A stretch of 33,532 nucleotides of DNA from an uncultured Pirellulaceae bacterium (GTDB lineage: Bacteria; Planctomycetota; Planctomycetia; Pirellulales; Pirellulaceae). The stretch covers positions 1 through 33,532 of the forward strand of contig CALLUY010000010.1 in assembly GCA_938010615.1 (NCBI GenBank), read 5' to 3'. The notes beneath the pieces were generated by a model, which did not search any database, was not told the DNA's origin, and worked only from the letters and a program-made list of their open reading frames with translations. Both the position numbers and the translations under genes were made by a program. Positions within the stretch are counted from its first letter, which is position 1; each line of letters opens with the position of its first letter. Of this stretch, positions 13,593 to 22,512 are shown in pieces.

Positions 13593-16058
13593 CTACTTTC
13601 GTTTCAAAATGGCTCTCTTCGATTCCACTGTCGGTGCTATGGGAGTTCGCGGCTTGGCTGTAGGTTCCACTAGTTTCGGGCGATCGGGAGCCGTCGGACG
13701 ATTCGCTGAGTCCGTAGCCGATCCAAGCGACTTCAGGAACTTGACTAGAGCAGCGCGATCGGAAGCCGACATCGCGCGAAATGTCTCTTTGGATTCCTCG
13801 GCCTCGCCACCGTGCCAGAGAATGGCTTCTTCTATCGTTCGGGCTCGACCGTCGTGTAGGTAAGCTTCTCCATCGCCGTTGACGCCGGCAGTGTTACCAA
13901 TATTCCAAAGCGGAGAAGTTCGCCATTCAGAACCGGTCGCGACCCCCTCGCCCAAATTGTCGGCCAGTCCATCGCCCATGTCATGCAAAAGCAAATCGGT
14001 GTACGGATGGATTGTCTGACTCCGCAATTCAGTCATAGGGTGAAACGGACTGGTCGTGAATTGAGTCACATGACACTTCGCGCAATTTGCACCCGTGAAC
14101 AAAACTTCTCCGTGAAGTGCTTCGGTGTCATCGAGGTCGCTGCGAGCCTGAACTCCAAGAAGGGCCGTGTAGCGAACCATCAAATCAAGGTCTTCGTCTG
14201 ATACTTCCGCGTTGCCCGCAGTCGTTTCGCCGTCGAGAATTGGAAACACCGTTGTCCTGACACCCATGTCACCGTTTAGCGCGGCGGCCAACTGATGCCT
14301 AACCATCGGCTGCACTGCCTTGTATCCGAATCGACCCAGTCGCGGTTGTCCTGTTTCGGGATCGGTCACAATTTGCGGACGTCCAGAAATTCCGTCCGCG
14401 TCGCTATCGTCCGGATCAGCCAAAGCGGTAACGCTGTTTTCACTAATCGCTTCCAACAATCCCATGCCTACCAAGGCAGGTGCCAGCCGCGCCGAAAAAT
14501 GGCTGGGAGTGACATCGGCGAAAGCATAGCTTGGTTTTCGCAATGTATATGCCGTCCCATCGGCATACGTTCCATTGATCGTGGAGTAGCTGCTGATTGT
14601 CGCCGCCCCTTCGGCCGCTCCGGATGTGCTGAGTGGTTGCAACAAGGATCCGAGATCGGGGTGAGGCGAACCGGTTTCGTCAGAGGCAACGTTAACGACG
14701 GTCTGGGTCATCATGCTGCCGATGTCAGGAGCGAGCGCACGTCCATTGTTGACGTGACATTGAACGCAACTTCTACCAATAAACTTTGAACCCAGCTTCC
14801 CAACGTGCTCATTGAATGTTGGGTTTCCCGATTCAGAATGACTTCCGTCGCCAAAGTCGGTGTGGTGCAGACGTCTGCCGAGCATGAACGGATATCCGTT
14901 GGTCGGAGAAATGTTGCCTGCCATTTGCTTGAACGCATTATCGGGCTCATCGGAGTACGGGTAGTGCACCGTTGTTTTGCCACCGAGCCAAGCGCTAATG
15001 GGAAGTGGATATGAATCGAGACTCTGGTTCACGTTGCCAACGACTCCCCCGTCAAAGCCAAGGTCGTTACCTTGACCCCACGGAACGATTCCTTCGCCCA
15101 CAACGTAGAGTAACGTCGTGCCATAATAGTTTGAACGCCCGTTTCGAGGCGCCAGAAGAAACAGACTGATTTCGATCTCTACACGATCTCCGACTTCTAT
15201 GGGTCGGCTGAACTGCGTGTTGGAGTTGATTGTCGCGGAGTAGTTATAGTCCGTTTCGCCGGGAATGTCCGAAGGCGAGGTCGAGACAAGCGTCGCGATC
15301 TGGTTGTGTGAGTATTCGGCAACCGTGGTGATGCCCCGAAAGAAAGTTCGAAATTCGGCAGGGTTCAAGGGGCGATTGGTGGTGTAGTTGAAAGTGATGT
15401 CCGTACCGCCATTTCTGCCTACGCGGTCGACGATTTCGATCCTTGCGACTCGTTGCTCCCAGTACCAAGTCAGGTAGTGGTCGTAGGCTTGAAATTGACC
15501 CTCTCTGGCATGCCGATCGCGACCTCTGTCTGCGAGGTAGGTAAGCAGAGCGTCCGGCGTGTCGATCGTCGTCGGAGCTTCCAACGCGGTGCCGGTATTA
15601 AATAGATTGACGATTTGTTTACTGGATTTGAGGTAGTTTTGGCGAACGGACAAAAGGTCGAAAATGTTCACTATGCCAGACGCATTGAAATCTCCTGCAC
15701 TCCATTGAGCGATCGGCAGATTGTAGTTCTGTCGAAAACTGAGCAGGTCAAAAATGTCGACGTCCCCATCGAGATCCGTGTCACCTGCCAGATAGGAATT
15801 GCCGTACCCGTTCGCCATCGCTGCTACCGAAAGCCAACGATCCCGGTCAGCTAAATTAACCGTACCGTCGCCAGTCAGATCAAATGCCGAATCGTTGCTG
15901 CCGTCGGCAATCTCTTCAACGAGCGCATCAAGATCGGCAACGTCCCAAACTGAGTCGCCATTAAAGTCGCCGTCGTTCGCGCGAAGCGTGTTGCTACTCA
16001 GAAACAGGACGCACAAAAGTAAACCGTACAAAGGTGTGTAGTGCAGCTTGGCGCTCAT
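13593..16058 (-). CDS. Secreted dockerin-bearing di-heme oxidoreductase (DUF1111-like)
   Basis: The 821-residue protein starts with a signal peptide (about 1-28, YGLLLCVLFLSSNTLRA). Residues 29-145 hold four calcium-loop segments of dockerin/EF-hand type: DFNGDSVWDVADLD, DLTGDGTVNLADRD, DTDLDGDVDIFDLL and DFNASGIVNIFDLL. Residues 150-400 are a strand-rich region I do not recognise. The C-terminal part has two c-type haem sites, CVQCH (431-435) and CAKCH (659-663), and matches the di-heme oxidoreductase family related to cytochrome c peroxidases (LHDGRARTIEEAILWHGGEA near the end). It probably moves electrons in the periplasm or at the surface; the substrate is unknown. Usual family members are about 450-550 residues, so the N-terminal half is an addition. 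Confidence 0.85.
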   Translation of the reverse strand: MSAKLHYTPLYGLLLCVLFLSSNTLRANDGDFNGDSVWDVADLDALVEEIADGSNDSAFDLTGDGTVNLADRDRWLSVAAMANGYGNSYLAGDTDLDGDVDIFDLLSFRQNYNLPIAQWSAGDFNASGIVNIFDLLSVRQNYLKSSKQIVNLFNTGTALEAPTTIDTPDALLTYLADRGRDRHAREGQFQAYDHYLTWYWEQRVARIEIVDRVGRNGGTDITFNYTTNRPLNPAEFRTFFRGITTVAEYSHNQIATLVSTSPSDIPGETDYNYSATINSNTQFSRPIEVGDRVEIEISLFLLAPRNGRSNYYGTTLLYVVGEGIVPWGQGNDLGFDGGVVGNVNQSLDSYPLPISAWLGGKTTVHYPYSDEPDNAFKQMAGNISPTNGYPFMLGRRLHHTDFGDGSHSESGNPTFNEHVGKLGSKFIGRSCVQCHVNNGRALAPDIGSMMTQTVVNVASDETGSPHPDLGSLLQPLSTSGAAEGAATISSYSTINGTYADGTAYTLRKPSYAFADVTPSHFSARLAPALVGMGLLEAISENSVTALADPDDSDADGISGRPQIVTDPETGQPRLGRFGYKAVQPMVRHQLAAALNGDMGVRTTVFPILDGETTAGNAEVSDEDLDLMVRYTALLGVQARSDLDDTEALHGEVLFTGANCAKCHVTQFTTSPFHPMTELRSQTIHPYTDLLLHDMGDGLADNLGEGVATGSEWRTSPLWNIGNTAGVNGDGEAYLHDGRARTIEEAILWHGGEAEESKETFRAMSASDRAALVKFLKSLGSATDSANRPTAPDRPKLVEPTAKPRTPIAPTVESKRAILKRK

Positions 16059-16242
16059 AGGACGTATACCGAGGAAGGAATGTTTGGACTTCAGACGACA
16101 AAACAGACTGGAGTGTTGTCGCTATGAAAGCGGTTTCACATCGACATCATAACAGGCACGTCTATCGTTGTCCGTGCAACTTCTCGTCATTTGGCAAGAA
16201 TAACCTGTGGTAACGCATGCCAAAGAGCATTACCCCACCACT

Positions 16243-18048
16243 CTACGACAAAAGCTGGAAGGGAAGCTGGATCCGACGATGGCTTGCAAGTTCGCTGCTG
16301 GATTTGAACCTTGATTCATCTTGGTTTGCGAAATCGGGCAAAGCAGTTTGTGCCGATGCCGACTGAGCAACAAAACGATACGTACGGATCGCTGACGCGC
16401 CAACTGAATTCGAACTTTGGGATAAAACATTGGCACCTCCACCTAGGGCCAGTGGAATTGCACGGCTGGCATTCACGACGCCGCTCGCATCTGAGCCGCT
16501 GGCAGTGCGATCAGAAGACTGAACGATAATGTTGCGAAGCGACGAAGCTGTCAGGTTCGAATTCGCAGACAGTGTCAGCGCCGCAATGCCTGCAACATGG
16601 GGCGTTGCCATGCTGGTTCCCGAAAGCCAAGTGTAACGGCCGTTGGCTGCTGTGCTGTAAACGCTGACTCCGGGAGCATCGACTTGGACGGCTCCGGAGT
16701 TGCCGACGCCGTTACTGAATCCAGCGATCTGACCATTCGAACCGTAGGCTCCGACCGAAAGTACGTTTTCGTATCGACTGCTGAATGACGCAGGATTGCC
16801 AGGCGTGCTTGAGCCTTCGTTGCCAGCGGCTGCAACAACCAGAACGTCATTGGAGGCCGCATAGCTGATTGCAGATGCAATCGCCGAACTGAATCCGCCG
16901 CCCAAACTCAAGTTCACAATGTGAGCGCCATTGTCGACGGCGTAGCGGATTCCTTGCGCGATTGAGCTAACAAAGCCAGAGCCTTGTTGATTCAAAACCT
17001 TGATGGACATGACTTCAGAGTCAGGCGCGACACCCGTTGCTCCGAACGCATTTCGTTCCGCGGCGATCGATCCTGCGACATGCGTACCATGCCCGTTGTC
17101 GTCAGCGACGTTGGCGTTGTTGCCGACGAAGTTCCAGCCGTAGCGATCGTCAATATAACCGTTGCCGTCATTATCGACTCCATCGCCTGCGATCTCATCG
17201 GAATTCACCCAAATGTTATCGTCGAGATCAGAGTGGTTGATGTTGACTCCCGTATCGATGACCGCAACTACAACACCGTCTCCAGTATGGCCGGCTTGCC
17301 AAGCTTCGGGAGCGTTTACAGAATTCAGGTTCCAGTCGAGGTTGCCTCCGTACCAATCGGCTGCCGGAAGTTCGGTTGGTTGAGTTACGGGTTGTTGCGT
17401 TTCAGATTGGTCAGGTTGGGGATTCGAAACTGGAGTTTCATCGTTTACCGGTTTTTCATCGACGACCGGGTCAGCAACTTCAGGATCAGAGGTCACGGGA
17501 TTTTCGATATCTGGAGTCAAGTCAGCACTGAGTCGATATTGACCATATCCTCCAAAAACGATCGCCACGTAGTTTCCTGCGGCAAGATCGGTCGTCAGCG
17601 CCGTTTGCGAGTTGCCTCGGATTGTGGAAGCTGCAATGCGATTTCGCGACTGATCGAAAATTGCCACGCGGCTGAAAGTGTTACGATCGAATTCAAGTTC
17701 CAGCGATAATTCGCCTTCCTCGGTGACTTCGAATTCATATCGATCGATGCGGTCAAAGAATCCATTGGACGCTTCAACTGAAAAAGATTCGTCCAGTTCT
17801 CCGAGTTGTTCTGTTGTCGGTGCTTGGAAAAAAGATGGAGACCGAAATCGGCGACCGAAAAAGGCTGCTTGCGCGGTGAACGTTGGCTCGATTTGATCAG
17901 TCGCTGATTGAAATTCAGATTGAAGCGTAAGTTCAGTTGGAGAACAGCCTGTTGAACTCAATGCCGCCAGCAAGTTGCGATCCTCCAGTTTCCCGTAGGT
18001 TTTAAAGTTGTTTGTCTTCTTTCGTTTTCTGGTTCGATTGAAAGTCAT
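16243..18048 (-). CDS. Secreted subtilisin-family (S8) serine protease
   Basis: I choose the ATG at 18048 (601 aa): it has AGGGA five or six nucleotides upstream, and the N-terminus MTFNRTRKRKKTNNF leads to the planctomycete surface motif LEDRNLLA (21-28). The ATG at 18135 adds an unlikely leader. Residues 85-178 resemble a bacterial pre-peptidase beta domain (DRIDRYEFEVTEEGELSLEL; AAGNYVAIVFGG). A Pro/Thr/acid-rich linker follows (about 180-228). The peptidase domain (about 245-495) has catalytic D265 (VAVIDTGV), H320 (GHGTHVAG), N410 (AAAGNEG) and S479 (SGTSMATPHVAG). All catalytic residues are present. It probably acts at the cell surface or outside the cell. It is transcribed in the same direction as the genes on both sides. 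Confidence 0.93.
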   Translation of the reverse strand: MTFNRTRKRKKTNNFKTYGKLEDRNLLAALSSTGCSPTELTLQSEFQSATDQIEPTFTAQAAFFGRRFRSPSFFQAPTTEQLGELDESFSVEASNGFFDRIDRYEFEVTEEGELSLELEFDRNTFSRVAIFDQSRNRIAASTIRGNSQTALTTDLAAGNYVAIVFGGYGQYRLSADLTPDIENPVTSDPEVADPVVDEKPVNDETPVSNPQPDQSETQQPVTQPTELPAADWYGGNLDWNLNSVNAPEAWQAGHTGDGVVVAVIDTGVNINHSDLDDNIWVNSDEIAGDGVDNDGNGYIDDRYGWNFVGNNANVADDNGHGTHVAGSIAAERNAFGATGVAPDSEVMSIKVLNQQGSGFVSSIAQGIRYAVDNGAHIVNLSLGGGFSSAIASAISYAASNDVLVVAAAGNEGSSTPGNPASFSSRYENVLSVGAYGSNGQIAGFSNGVGNSGAVQVDAPGVSVYSTAANGRYTWLSGTSMATPHVAGIAALTLSANSNLTASSLRNIIVQSSDRTASGSDASGVVNASRAIPLALGGGANVLSQSSNSVGASAIRTYRFVAQSASAQTALPDFANQDESRFKSSSELASHRRIQLPFQLLS

Positions 18049-18312
18049 TGCCGTCCCTGTATTTGATTTGATCGGTTCCCGGACCTGTTTGGCCGATGCT
18101 CCATTTTGTGCTAATCGGACAAAAAAAATAACCACAAAGCAGGAACTAATCTAAATGTGACAGCACGTTGAGAGTCCACCAAAACTGTCGAACGTGTGAC
18201 AACATACACCCGCAAAGCTCATAGACACTCGTGTACTGTTTGATAAACGTGAGCGGCAAGGCGCTCACTCATTGTGCAAAACCAGAGTGGTGTTCCATTT
18301 GTCAAAATGAAC

Positions 18313-19782
18313 CTAGGACCAAAGTTGAAAGTCCTGTGGAGCATCTCGGACGGATCCAAAGTCATTAAACCAGCCCGGGTCGGCGGATCTGAAATCGCCG
18401 AACGTGTAAGCGGTGGTGTTGCTTAGGTCGACCTCTTCACCGAGGAATCCGGGTTTTCCCCAAACTGAATAGGAGGTGCGGAATCCCCATTGGAAGTGGT
18501 TGAAATTGCTGCCAAGTCCCGTGCCTGGGACTTCTTCTTCGTTCGCGGCGAAAATGGAAACCCAATAGGTTTTCCCGGCCTCCATCGTAAAATTAATATC
18601 GGCGGAATAGGCGTAAAGATCTTCCTCTTCCACCGGTGGCAAATCGATACCAGTGTCGACACGATTGACCTCGCTTCCGACATTGAAGACTGCGACGGGA
18701 TCGCCTTCGGGCGAATAAGGATTGTCGTTGAAGAAGATCCCTTCATAGATTTCGATGGTGAAATCATCGACTTCGAATGCTTCGCCAAGGGAGTAATTTC
18801 CTGACCATGAAATTCGGCTGATGGTCTCGGTGGAGTCGAGCGTCACATCGTTGGCGACTCGGAAATTGTCTGACTCAGAATTGAAATAGGAAGTGCTGGT
18901 CGCTTCGACTCCTTCGATCCCGCCGGTTCCGTTGTCGAAAACCAAATTTTGCTCGACCGTCACCGTGACGTCATCTGCCACTTCGTCACTCATCGTCATT
19001 CCGTGAGTTTGATCGACTCCTCCTTGTCCGCCGATCTTGATGCGGCTTTCAATTTTGGCTTCGGTCAAATCTCCGCCGACTGTGTCGTCGCCAAAGCCAA
19101 GGAACACGCCAAGCTGATGTTCGCCAACAACGGGATTGTTCAGCTGAACCGTGTCGTCACCACCGAAGGTGAGCACTAGATTTGTTTCGCCGAGGTAGTG
19201 ATTGCTGTCGGAGCGGACTGAATCGGAGTGATTGCCCGTAACGACAATTGAATCACCTGCCAGCATTGAGTCGGTCATTGAAACGGAATCCTGACCGTCA
19301 AGCGTCATGGCGAAAAAGGTATCGCCGAAGTAACTTCCGGTTGTTGAAATCGAATCGTTTCCATCGAACGTTTGGATGACGGTTCGATCGAGAAAGCGAC
19401 TGTCGACGACGTCGACTTTGTCATTGCCGGTGCCTCCGTAGATCAATGACATGTCTTCAAACTGGGCGTCAGTTATCGCAAAGTCGTCGTGCCCCGGACC
19501 AAGATGTGCTCGCAAACCACCTGCGAAACTGACACCGGAGTCAGTCACGATGCTGCCCTCAACAAGAATACTTTCTTCACCGTTGATGGTTGTCCCATCA
19601 AGGCCATTGATTCGGAGTTGATCGCCATCGGCCACGACTTCGAATTGGTTGTCGGCAGCGTCTCCGCGAATGTACAGGTGGACGTTTTCGAAAACCGTGA
19701 CGTTGCCCGCAAGTAATCGGCGTTGTTCAAGGGGCTTGTAGTCGGCAGATACTTTTCTTCGATTGGTTGATTTGAAAGTCAT
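18313..19782 (-). CDS. Surface protein with LEQRRLLA motif and RTX-like repeats
   Basis: The start at 19782 (489 aa) gives MTFKSTNRRKVSADYKPLEQRRLLAG, which closely parallels the start of the subtilase gene downstream. The first 300 residues are a run of strand-turn units rich in D, G and N (GGTGNDKVDVVD, TFDGNDSIST, GFGDDTVGGD), like calcium-binding RTX or beta-roll surface repeats. The last 190 residues form a different, beta-sandwich-like domain (ISRISWSGNYSLGEAFEVDD; AGKTYWVSIFAANEEE). No enzyme motif is visible. It is probably a secreted, calcium-dependent surface or matrix protein. The high acidity fits a marine host. Confidence 0.82.
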   Translation of the reverse strand: MTFKSTNRRKVSADYKPLEQRRLLAGNVTVFENVHLYIRGDAADNQFEVVADGDQLRINGLDGTTINGEESILVEGSIVTDSGVSFAGGLRAHLGPGHDDFAITDAQFEDMSLIYGGTGNDKVDVVDSRFLDRTVIQTFDGNDSISTTGSYFGDTFFAMTLDGQDSVSMTDSMLAGDSIVVTGNHSDSVRSDSNHYLGETNLVLTFGGDDTVQLNNPVVGEHQLGVFLGFGDDTVGGDLTEAKIESRIKIGGQGGVDQTHGMTMSDEVADDVTVTVEQNLVFDNGTGGIEGVEATSTSYFNSESDNFRVANDVTLDSTETISRISWSGNYSLGEAFEVDDFTIEIYEGIFFNDNPYSPEGDPVAVFNVGSEVNRVDTGIDLPPVEEEDLYAYSADINFTMEAGKTYWVSIFAANEEEVPGTGLGSNFNHFQWGFRTSYSVWGKPGFLGEEVDLSNTTAYTFGDFRSADPGWFNDFGSVRDAPQDFQLWS

Positions 19783-20219
19783 CGGAATATCCAATTGAGG
19801 CAGAAACGACAAACAGAACGAGTGGCATCGCTGGTGAGGCCGACAAGAAAAGGCTTGGCGGATGTGCCTTCATTGTAGTGGTTCAACGACTGATTCAATC
19901 TTGTTTGAAATTTTTTCCTCGCTTAACCCAAACGTTCAATTGCCCGGCCGTTCTCTTGCCCAACTGTTTAGGGTAGTTGATGGGTCAGAGGGCGATTTAC
20001 TCGTAAGATTTGCCGTGCTCGATGAGCAATGTCGCGCTTGGACTTGATGCAGACCGCTGGTATTTTGATGCGATGAAGGTGAGATCGATTTTCACACCAA
20101 ATCCGTAGTTGGTAGCTGGTCGGTCTCTGAAATCTCATGTTTTGAGGTAACAGAACATGCCGAGATTTCAGTTCATGTTTTGATTTTGAAAGTATTGACG
20201 ACTTCCGCTGCGAAACACG
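19783..20219. other. 437-bp intergenic region with one hairpin
   Basis: Between the divergent surface-protein gene and the small membrane protein gene I see no protein-coding frame of quality. The one structure is a hairpin at 20128-20170: TGAAATCTC pairs with GAGATTTCA (9 bp), and ATGTT with AACAT inside it. It ends 49 nt before the ATG at 20220. The two promoters should lie here, but no clear -35/-10 pair can be supported. Confidence 0.5.
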
Positions 20220-20426
20220 ATGAACGAAAACCCCTATTCATCCCCACCAGAGAGAGAGTCTGATTCATCGACGCGCGACGATGACCCGATTCGTCGGCCG
20301 TGGACCAAACGCGAACGTGTTGATCATTTTCTTGACGAGATCCTTACCGGACATGGTTGCTTCCTGATTGTCGTCATGCACCTCGTTGCCGCAGCGCTGC
20401 TTTGGTACTGGGATTTGTGGGGGTGA
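20220..20426 (+). CDS. Small single-pass membrane protein ('NPYSSP' type)
   Basis: The 68-residue product starts MNENPYSSPPE, a signature seen at the start of many small planctomycete proteins. A charged middle part (TRDDDPIRRPWTKRERVDH) follows, then a C-terminal hydrophobic segment (about 46-66, GCFLIVVMHLVAAALLWYW). It is probably a tail-anchored inner-membrane protein with the N-terminus in the cytoplasm. The function is unknown. Confidence 0.65.
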   Translation: MNENPYSSPPERESDSSTRDDDPIRRPWTKRERVDHFLDEILTGHGCFLIVVMHLVAAALLWYWDLWG

Positions 20427-20446
20427 TGACGAGTGATGAATCGAAG

Positions 20447-20811
20447 CTACTTGATCCCCCAGAACTCATTTAATTTTTGGCCAGCGAACGAGCTCCTGCC
20501 TTCGACAACGTAACGCAAAATTCGTATCGCTCGTAAACACCGCCACTGAGCTTTTGATCTGGATCTTGTCGTTCTTCAAAACATAATGCGTCTGGGCAGA
20601 GCACGACGTAACCAAGCTTGGCCAGCGCCGCACCAGTTTGGTGCATTGGATTTCCGGCGAGCCCCGCTGGTTCGCTCTTGCCGAGATCGTATTCGCCGGC
20701 GTGCTGATGCCACACTGCGATCGTAATTTTGCTGACTTGCGGATTCAACGGACTCGGATCTGGCCATTTTCCGCCTAGGCAGTCAACGAGTTGACCCAAG
20801 GTTGGTTTCAT
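20447..20811 (-). pseudogene. Decayed alpha/beta hydrolase (dienelactone hydrolase-like), 5' part
   Basis: The 5' frame encodes about 100 residues that I recognise from a planctomycete alpha/beta-hydrolase family: ITIAVWHQHAGEYDLGKSEP, then NPMHQTGAALAKLGYVVLCP and DALCFEERQDPDQKL. After YERYEF (about 20518) the frame reads CVTLSKAG and stops at 20470. Moving one frame over at a run of four T's gives LRYVVEG, which from memory of the family is the expected continuation; one T seems to be missing. That frame also ends soon, at 20447. The part with the nucleophile serine (GHSMG type) and the rest of the triad is absent. So there is both a frameshift and a truncation, and the gene is not functional. 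Confidence 0.7.
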
Positions 20812-21092
20812 ATTCTGACCTATATAGATGCCGCGTTTTTAGGAACTGATTGCCGTGGGGCTTCGTAATTGCCAGCATAGGCGGTTTGTGAGTCGTAGAG
20901 TGCGTTTATCGCATTATTGTGTGTCTCGCTCGAATTGCGGCAAAGGATCGAGTAGAATATTTACAGGCCCGCGACATTCGTTTCAGGCACAGGGGTATCA
21001 ATAACCAGAGAAGAAATTAAAATAGACCCCCCGACCTTCGCTGCAGCGCGAAGATTGGCCTCATCAATCATCCAATCAAGATTTGAAGACCC

Positions 21093-21377
21093 ATGCAGAG
21101 TAATCCCGTAGCCGAAGGACACTATCGTATTCGTAAAGCAGGTGCGAAAAGTGATATTTCGAAGTCGATTTGGAATGGCAAGAAATGTCACTATGTTCAA
21201 ATTGGAATTGAACTGACTGGATTTGCGAATCTTGAGGAAGCAATGGAGTTCGTTGCCGGCAAAGACTTGGTCGCCGATCGGATGTCATTGGACTTCGGTA
21301 TGAAGCCGGCCGAGCCGGAAGAAGAAGTTGCCGAAGAAGAAGCCGTCGCAGAAGAAGATGACGCAGCGACTGCTTAG
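21093..21377 (+). CDS. Small hypothetical protein with an acidic tail
   Basis: The 94-residue protein has a basic, strand-rich first half (GHYRIRKAGAKSDISKSIWN; KKCHYVQIGIELTGF) and a helix (LEEAMEFVAGKDLVADR). The last 25 residues are almost all Glu, Ala and Asp (PAEPEEEVAEEEAVAEED). It has no membrane segment. Acidic tails of this kind occur in small proteins that bind basic partners such as ribosomal proteins, but I do not recognise the family. It starts with ATG; the ribosome binding site is weak. Confidence 0.6.
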   Translation: MQSNPVAEGHYRIRKAGAKSDISKSIWNGKKCHYVQIGIELTGFANLEEAMEFVAGKDLVADRMSLDFGMKPAEPEEEVAEEEAVAEEDDAATA

Positions 21378-21442
21378 GTTACCTCCGCTTTGTGAGAACA
21401 ACGTGTGGTCGCCTCGCTGATCGTGGCCACACGACTCGCAAC

Positions 21443-22393
21443 CTATTCCAAGTTCGCAACTTCTCCACCGTTACGCGAAAAAATCGCTTGGTAAACGGTC
21501 AGGCTGATGTCGGAGGACATGAATCGAGTCGATCCATCTCCGATCTGCACATTCATTCCTGAATTGTGATAACTGCCAAAAGAGATTTCCATCAGCGCCC
21601 CATGAATCGTCGGCTGATTGACTCGAGCATTCATTGCGACCAGTGCTGAGCCGACGACTTCTGAAAAGTCTCCTTGCCCTGTTCCACCATTGGCCGAATC
21701 GCAGTGATTGCGTCTGATGTCTGGCGACCCAATGAACCAATGGTCGGTTGAGTTACCGTTCTTGTTGAAAGTTGGGTCGGTTCGCGACTCAGCCAGGAAG
21801 ACGGTGTTTGACAGACCATCAGTCACGGAAGCAAATCTGGTTTCACTGTTGCCCCAGAAAACTCCATCTGGGTTGTTGCTGCACGCGGAAATTGAACCGG
21901 GTAAGTTGGGTCCGCTGTCGTCTCCACGAACGAGCGAACCAATACTGGCTCGATACTCTGAAGGAACGCGACCTTCGACACTGTTGTGATCATAGTGGTC
22001 GCCCAATGGCGACGAAGGACAACGGGTAATCGGAATGACCGTGCCGGCAGCAAGTTCATTTGCACTTCCATCGGTCGTCCAACTGGCACCACGTTGAAGC
22101 ATCTTGTGCACGTTTTGTTGTTCGATAAATGGAAGTAACTCGATGCCCCAAGTAAAACCATCGTTATCCCATCCATAGGGCAAATGTTGGTGGGAAGACT
22201 CGTAGTTGTGCAACGAAAGTCCCAGTTGCCGAATATGGTTGGCGCACTGGATTCGACGAGCTGCTTCGCGAACCTGTTGGACTGCCGGAAGCAACATGCC
22301 AATCAAGATCCCAATGATGGCGATCACAACCAGTAATTCGACCAGTGTGAAACCAGTTCGGGCGATTCGCTTCATTGGTGGGCTGCTGTTCAT
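21443..22393 (-). CDS. DUF1559 protein with prepilin-type N-terminus
   Basis: The N-terminus has the type IV prepilin/pseudopilin signature: a short basic leader (MNSSPPMKRIAR), then the cleavage and methylation site TGFTLVELLVVIAIIGIL and an amphipathic helix (AVQQVREAARRIQC). A DUF1559 domain follows with the family's typical NHIRQLGLSLHNYES, later a cysteine-bearing ITRCPSSPLGD and the closing SDISLTVYQAIFSRNGGE. This family is much expanded in planctomycetes, and its job is not known; members are thought to form extracellular or periplasmic pilus-like assemblies. The ATG at 22375 (MKRIAR) is an equally possible start. No pilus genes are near it. Confidence 0.93.
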   Translation of the reverse strand: MNSSPPMKRIARTGFTLVELLVVIAIIGILIGMLLPAVQQVREAARRIQCANHIRQLGLSLHNYESSHQHLPYGWDNDGFTWGIELLPFIEQQNVHKMLQRGASWTTDGSANELAAGTVIPITRCPSSPLGDHYDHNSVEGRVPSEYRASIGSLVRGDDSGPNLPGSISACSNNPDGVFWGNSETRFASVTDGLSNTVFLAESRTDPTFNKNGNSTDHWFIGSPDIRRNHCDSANGGTGQGDFSEVVGSALVAMNARVNQPTIHGALMEISFGSYHNSGMNVQIGDGSTRFMSSDISLTVYQAIFSRNGGEVANLE

Positions 22394-22512
22394 GAAGTGC
22401 TCGGAAGGCGATCAATGCGGGAATGCTTTTGGCTTGACTGGTAAGTCGATATTGTAGTCTCAAGTGGGAGTTGGCGGGTGTGGTGGTGATGCAACAGCAA
22501 AAAACCACATCT

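Noticed and set aside
16984-17709. Open frame of 241 codons opposite the subtilase gene
   Set aside because: It lies entirely antisense to the catalytic domain of a clear S8 protease, and its translation has no recognisable motif. Long antisense frames are expected here from the codon bias.
20961-21200. Minus-strand frame of 79 codons ending LISSLVIDTPVPETNVAGL
   Set aside because: The second half looks somewhat protein-like, but the first half is antisense to the gene at 21093 and no start or family fits. It might be a gene remnant; I cannot support it.
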